Positions 60,614-64,000 of a stretch of 64,000 bases of DNA are shown here, piece after piece (position 1 is the first letter of the stretch; each line of letters starts with the position of its first letter). The stretch lies in assembly GCF_016741775.1 (NCBI RefSeq), contig NZ_JAERRK010000023.1:62001-126000 (forward strand). The letters are read 5' to 3'. This DNA is from Streptomyces actinomycinicus. Its GTDB lineage: Bacteria; Actinomycetota; Actinomycetes; Streptomycetales; Streptomycetaceae. Under the pieces are notes generated by a model. That model did not search any database, was not told the origin of the DNA, and saw only the letters and a list, made by a program, of their open reading frames with translations. Made by a program: the position numbers and the translations under genes.

Positions 60614-61810
60614 GTGCACGTCACCTCGGACGTCGCCGTCGTGGGCGCAGGGGCCGCCGGGCTCTCGCTGGCCCTGCGGCTGGCACGGCCGCCTGCGGGC
60701 GCCCGCCGGGTGACGGCGGTGCTGCTGGCGGCACCGCCGGGCCCATTCCGGGCGCCGGAGCGCACCTGGTGCTACTGGGAGGCTGGAACGGGGCCGTACG
60801 ACGGGGCGCTCACCGCCTCATGGCAGCGGCTGCGCGTGCGCAGCGGTGACGGGCGAACGGTGGACGCCGCCATCACGCCCCTGCACTACAAGATGCTGCG
60901 CTCCCCCGCCTTCGAGGAACTGGCCGGCGAAGTGATCGCCGACAGCCCGCACATGACGGCCGTTCCGGCCCTGGTCGAACGGGTCGAGTCCGCGCCGGGC
61001 AACGTGCTGGTGCACGCCCGGCGGGCCGACGGCGGCCGGGTGACCGTGCGCGCCCGCTGGGTGTTCGACTCCCGCCCGCCAGTGCGCCTGCCGCCGGCCC
61101 GCACGACGCTGCTGCAGCACTTCCGAGGGTGGTTCGTCCGCACCCGCCGGCCGGTGTTCGATCCGGCCACCGTGGAGTTCATGGATTTCCGCACTCCGCA
61201 ACCCGCCCACGGGCTGTCGTTCGGCTACGTCCTGCCCACCACCCCGCGAGAGGCGCTGGTCGAGTACACGGAGTTCTCCCGCCGCACACTCGGCTCGGAG
61301 GCGTACGACCACGCGTTGCGGCACTACATCGGCCGCGTCCTGGACGCCGGGGACCACGAGGTCACCGCATGCGAGCAGGGCGTCATTCCGATGACGGACG
61401 CGGACTTTCCCCGGCAGACCGCCGCCCGCGTATTCCGGATCGGGGCCGCGGCGGGCGCCACCCGGCCCTCGACCGGCTACACCTTCAGCGCCGTGCAGCG
61501 CCAGACCGACGCCGTGGCCGCCGCGCTCCACGCAGGCCGCCACCCCCTGCCCCCGCGCGCCCACTCGGCCCGCTCCCGACTCATGGACGCGGTTCTGCTC
61601 CACGCCCTCGACCACGGCCGGGTCGACGGGCCGGCCTTTTTCACCAGGTTGTTCACTCACGTGCCCGCGCACCGGCTCCTGCGTTTCCTGGACGGGCGCA
61701 CCAGCCTTCCGGAGGATCTGTCCATCGGCCTGCACGTCCCCGTCGCAGCGATGCTCGGCTCGGCTCTCGCCCTGCCTTTCACCCCACGCGGAAACAGCCC
61801 GACCGCTTGA
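60614..61810 (+). CDS. crtY: Lycopene beta-cyclase (CrtY type)
   Basis: The product has 398 residues from GTG 60614, with GGGAGCC upstream. The N-terminal dinucleotide fold is VAVVGAGAAGLSLALRLA. Cyclase blocks include APERTWCYWEAGTGPYDGAL, LLQHFRGWFVRTRRPVFDP, YVLPTTPREALVEYTEFS and GVIPMTDADFPRQTA, and the later GAAAGATRPSTGYTFSAVQR. It forms both beta rings of beta-carotene from lycopene. It is the first gene of the plus-strand operon crtY-T-U. Confidence 0.92.
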   Translation: MHVTSDVAVVGAGAAGLSLALRLARPPAGARRVTAVLLAAPPGPFRAPERTWCYWEAGTGPYDGALTASWQRLRVRSGDGRTVDAAITPLHYKMLRSPAFEELAGEVIADSPHMTAVPALVERVESAPGNVLVHARRADGGRVTVRARWVFDSRPPVRLPPARTTLLQHFRGWFVRTRRPVFDPATVEFMDFRTPQPAHGLSFGYVLPTTPREALVEYTEFSRRTLGSEAYDHALRHYIGRVLDAGDHEVTACEQGVIPMTDADFPRQTAARVFRIGAAAGATRPSTGYTFSAVQRQTDAVAAALHAGRHPLPPRAHSARSRLMDAVLLHALDHGRVDGPAFFTRLFTHVPAHRLLRFLDGRTSLPEDLSIGLHVPVAAMLGSALALPFTPRGNSPTA

Positions 61811-61842
61811 CTCCCGGAGCCCATGACCCGTTACGGAGAGGC

Positions 61843-62577
61843 ATGCCCCTGCTACGCGACGCCGACCTGACAGCCGCTTTCGACCATGCCGCCCGCAGCT
61901 ATGACACCCTCGTGGCGGCCAATCCCGGCTACCACGCCCACCTGCGCCGCTCCGCCCGGCGCCTGTGCCTGCCCGGCGATGGCCGGGGCCTGAACCTGCT
62001 GGACCTCGGCTGCGGCACGGGCGCCTCGACGGCGGCGCTGGCCGCCGTGCTGCCCGGCGCGGAGATCACGGCCGTCGACGCTTCGCCCGGCATGCTGCGC
62101 CGTGCGGCCCGCCGGCCGTGGCCACGGCCGGTGCGTTTCGTGCACGCGCCGGTTGAACATCTGGCCGACGCCGGGGTGACGGGCCCGTTCGACGCCGTCT
62201 TCGCCGCCTACCTGCTACGCAACACCGCCGATCCGGACGCCGTGCTCGCCTCCGCACTCCGGCTGCTCGCGCCGCACGGCCGGCTGGCGGTGCACGAATA
62301 CGCGTTGAGCGGACGGGCGGCGCACCGGGCGGTGTGGAACGCGGTGTGCGGCGGACTCGTCCTGCCAGTCGCCGCGCTGCTCGGCGACGGAGCGCTCTAC
62401 CGGCATCTGCGGCGCAGTGTCATCGCCTTCGACACGGCCGAACAGCTCGGGGAGCGCGTGCGGCGGGCCGGGTTCGAACGGGTGCGGGTCCTGCCCCTGC
62501 CGGGCTGGCAGACGGGCATCACCCACACCGTCGTGGCGCGCCGCCCGTCCGCCGGCACCGGCGAGGTGCTGCGATGA
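61843..62577 (+). CDS. crtT: SAM-dependent methyltransferase CrtT
   Basis: The product has 244 residues from ATG 61843 behind GGAGAGG. Class I methyltransferase motifs are visible: LNLLDLGCGTGASTAALAAV (motif I), ITAVDASPGMLRRA, FDAVFAAYLLRNTADPDAVL and LAVHEYALSG. It resembles the UbiE/COQ5 subgroup. In Streptomyces crtYTU operons its role in isorenieratene formation is not proven. It overlaps crtU by ATGA. Confidence 0.88.
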   Translation: MPLLRDADLTAAFDHAARSYDTLVAANPGYHAHLRRSARRLCLPGDGRGLNLLDLGCGTGASTAALAAVLPGAEITAVDASPGMLRRAARRPWPRPVRFVHAPVEHLADAGVTGPFDAVFAAYLLRNTADPDAVLASALRLLAPHGRLAVHEYALSGRAAHRAVWNAVCGGLVLPVAALLGDGALYRHLRRSVIAFDTAEQLGERVRRAGFERVRVLPLPGWQTGITHTVVARRPSAGTGEVLR

Positions 62578-64000
62578 CCGGGCCAGGTCCGCGTTCCGCC
62601 GACGGAACCCGCCCACCCCGACCCGGCCGGGACCGGCTGGCTCGTCTGCTGCCCGCACCGCCGGGCGCCGACCGTGCCGCAGGGACCGGCACACCGCACG
62701 TCGCGGTCGTCGGCGGCGGCATCGCGGGACTGACCGCGGCCACCGCTCTGGCCGAACGCGGCGTACGCGTCACCCTGTACGAGCGCGAGGCCCAGCTCGG
62801 CGGGCGGCTGACCGGATGGCCCACACGGCTGGCCGACGGTACGACGGTGACGATGAGCCGGGGCTTTCACGCCTTCTTCCGGCAGTACTACAACCTGCGC
62901 GCCCTCTTGCGCCGCACCGACCCGGGCCTGTGCCGCCTGACCGGCCTGCCCGATTACCGCTTGCAGCACGGCAGTGGCCGGCAGGACAGCTTCCGGCACG
63001 TGCCGCGCACTCCGCCGTGGAGCGCGCTCGGATTCGTAGCACTGAGCCCGTCGTTCTCCCTGGGGGATGTGGCCCGGATGCACGCCCGCTCGGCACTGCC
63101 GCTCCTCGACGTGCGGGTACCCGCGGTCTACGACCGTCTCGACCAGGTCAGCGCGTACGACTTCCTGGAAGCCATCGGTTTCCCGGCGGCGGCGCGGCAC
63201 CTTGCCTTCGAGGTCTTCTCCCGCAGCTTCTTCGCCGATCCCCGGCAGCTGTCGGCCGCGGAGATGGCGCTGATGTTCCACATCTATTTCCTCGGCTCGG
63301 CCGAGGGCCTGCTCTTCGACGTGCCCAGGGAGCCGTTTCCGCAGGCACTGTGGGACCCCCTCGCCGGCCGCCTGCACCGACTCGGCGTGCGCATGCGCAC
63401 CGGCACCGCGGTGGAGGGCGTCTCCGTCCAGCCCACGGGTGGCTTCGTCGTGTCCGCCGCGAGCGGCGAGGAAACGTACGACGCCGTGCTGCTCGCCCTC
63501 GACCCTTCGGCGCTGCGCTCACTGGTGGCCCGCTCCAGCGGTCTCGGTGACGACGAGTGGCGTGAGCGCGTGGCGCGGCTGCGCACGGCTCCGCCCTTCC
63601 TCGTGTCCCGCCTCTGGCTGGACTCGCCCGTGCGTGCGGACCGGCCGGGGTTCCTCGGGACCGGCGGATACGGCGCCTTGGACAACGTCAGTGTGCTCAG
63701 CGACTGGGAAGGCGAGGCCGCCCGTTGGGCCGCCCGTACCGGCGGATCGGTCGTGGAACTGCACGCCTACGCCCTTCCCGAAAGCGCCGACAGGGCTGTC
63801 ACCCAGAAGAAGCTCCTTGACGAACTCCATCGCCTCTACCCGGAGACCCGTCGGGCCCGGGTGGTGGACGCTCGCCATGAATGGCGGGCCGACTGCCCCC
63901 TGTTCCCGGTCGGCGGACACGCCGACCGCCCCCGTGTGCGCACTCCCACGCCCGGCCTGGTGCTCGCCGGTGACGTCGTCCGTACCGACCTGCCGGTGGC
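62574..64000 (+). CDS. crtU: Beta-carotene desaturase/methylase CrtU (3' end outside window)
   Basis: About 475 residues are visible; the family has about 500-520. The FAD fold VAVVGGGIAGLTAATALAER (about 43-62) is followed by LYEREAQLGGRLTGWPTRLA. GFHAFFRQYYNLRALLRR and DARHEWRADCPLFPVGGHAD are typical of CrtU. It converts the beta rings of beta-carotene to the aromatic rings of isorenieratene. With crtY and crtT it forms the plus-strand operon. The frame is open at base 64000, and the C-terminal part of the desaturase is off the window. Confidence 0.9.
   Translation, partial: MTGPGPRSADGTRPPRPGRDRLARLLPAPPGADRAAGTGTPHVAVVGGGIAGLTAATALAERGVRVTLYEREAQLGGRLTGWPTRLADGTTVTMSRGFHAFFRQYYNLRALLRRTDPGLCRLTGLPDYRLQHGSGRQDSFRHVPRTPPWSALGFVALSPSFSLGDVARMHARSALPLLDVRVPAVYDRLDQVSAYDFLEAIGFPAAARHLAFEVFSRSFFADPRQLSAAEMALMFHIYFLGSAEGLLFDVPREPFPQALWDPLAGRLHRLGVRMRTGTAVEGVSVQPTGGFVVSAASGEETYDAVLLALDPSALRSLVARSSGLGDDEWRERVARLRTAPPFLVSRLWLDSPVRADRPGFLGTGGYGALDNVSVLSDWEGEAARWAARTGGSVVELHAYALPESADRAVTQKKLLDELHRLYPETRRARVVDARHEWRADCPLFPVGGHADRPRVRTPTPGLVLAGDVVRTDLPV

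Overview
The window is high-GC DNA with the codon use, GTG starts, four-base ATGA/GTGA gene overlaps and gene content of a Streptomyces (or close relative) chromosome. Broken genes, orphan accessory genes, a secondary-metabolite cluster, a carotenoid cluster and a giant RHS protein together suggest a chromosome arm rather than the core; this location is an inference.

Layout. 1-2.8 kb: a PLP-enzyme pair, a cysteine-synthase-like protein fused to rhodanese (cut by the window edge) and a Y4yA-family enzyme. 3.1-9 kb: small stress and regulatory genes (YibE/F membrane protein; the divergent hsp18 and RheA-like repressor with two operator-like sites; DUF2267; ANTAR) mixed with gene remnants (S53 peptidase, DUF2267, a disulfide reductase). 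9.3-12.2 kb: an operon of a GMC flavoenzyme, a DUF5987-like Tat protein and a secreted protein. 12.8-17.8 kb: a PlsC acyltransferase, an isolated gvpA-gvpF pair, a DUF899 protein, a small membrane-anchored protein and a broken FAD monooxygenase.

17.8-35.9 kb: a biosynthetic gene cluster that I cannot match to a known product. The minus-strand operon reads ACP, allantoicase, LLM flavin monooxygenase, MFS exporter, FAD amine-oxidase-like enzyme, AMP ligase, PabA-PabB fusion, FabG, ketosynthase, truncated ketosynthase-like protein, stand-alone condensation domain, HTH regulator, second allantoicase. A divergent plus-strand group reads LuxR-type regulator, glycosyltransferase, PabC-like class IV enzyme. 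PabAB plus the PabC-like enzyme would make 4-aminobenzoate from chorismate. The AMP ligase could load an acid onto the ACP, the ketosynthase and FabG could extend and reduce it, and the condensation protein could join it to an acceptor. The two allantoicases are the unusual part and imply ureide or glyoxylate-derived chemistry. The cluster also carries a 52-bp tandem duplication at one gene junction and a paired set of full-length and truncated regulators.

36-47.4 kb: a membrane protein, a VanX-like dipeptidase, then an exported 2192-residue RHS/SpvB protein with an unrecognised C-terminal domain. It is followed 15 bp later by a four-helix membrane protein (candidate toxin and immunity pair), with a divergent secreted phospholipase-D-like protein. 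47.4-55 kb: orphan genes (C2-like protein, ricin-lectin fragment, DUF1963-like protein, LppU-like protein, berberine-bridge-type oxidase, PAS-PAS-GAF-SpoIIE phosphatase). 55.5-64 kb: the divergent isorenieratene-type carotenoid cluster, crtE-I-B-V on the minus strand and crtY-T-U on the plus strand, with crtU cut by the window end. I saw no rRNA, tRNA, CRISPR array or intact insertion sequence.
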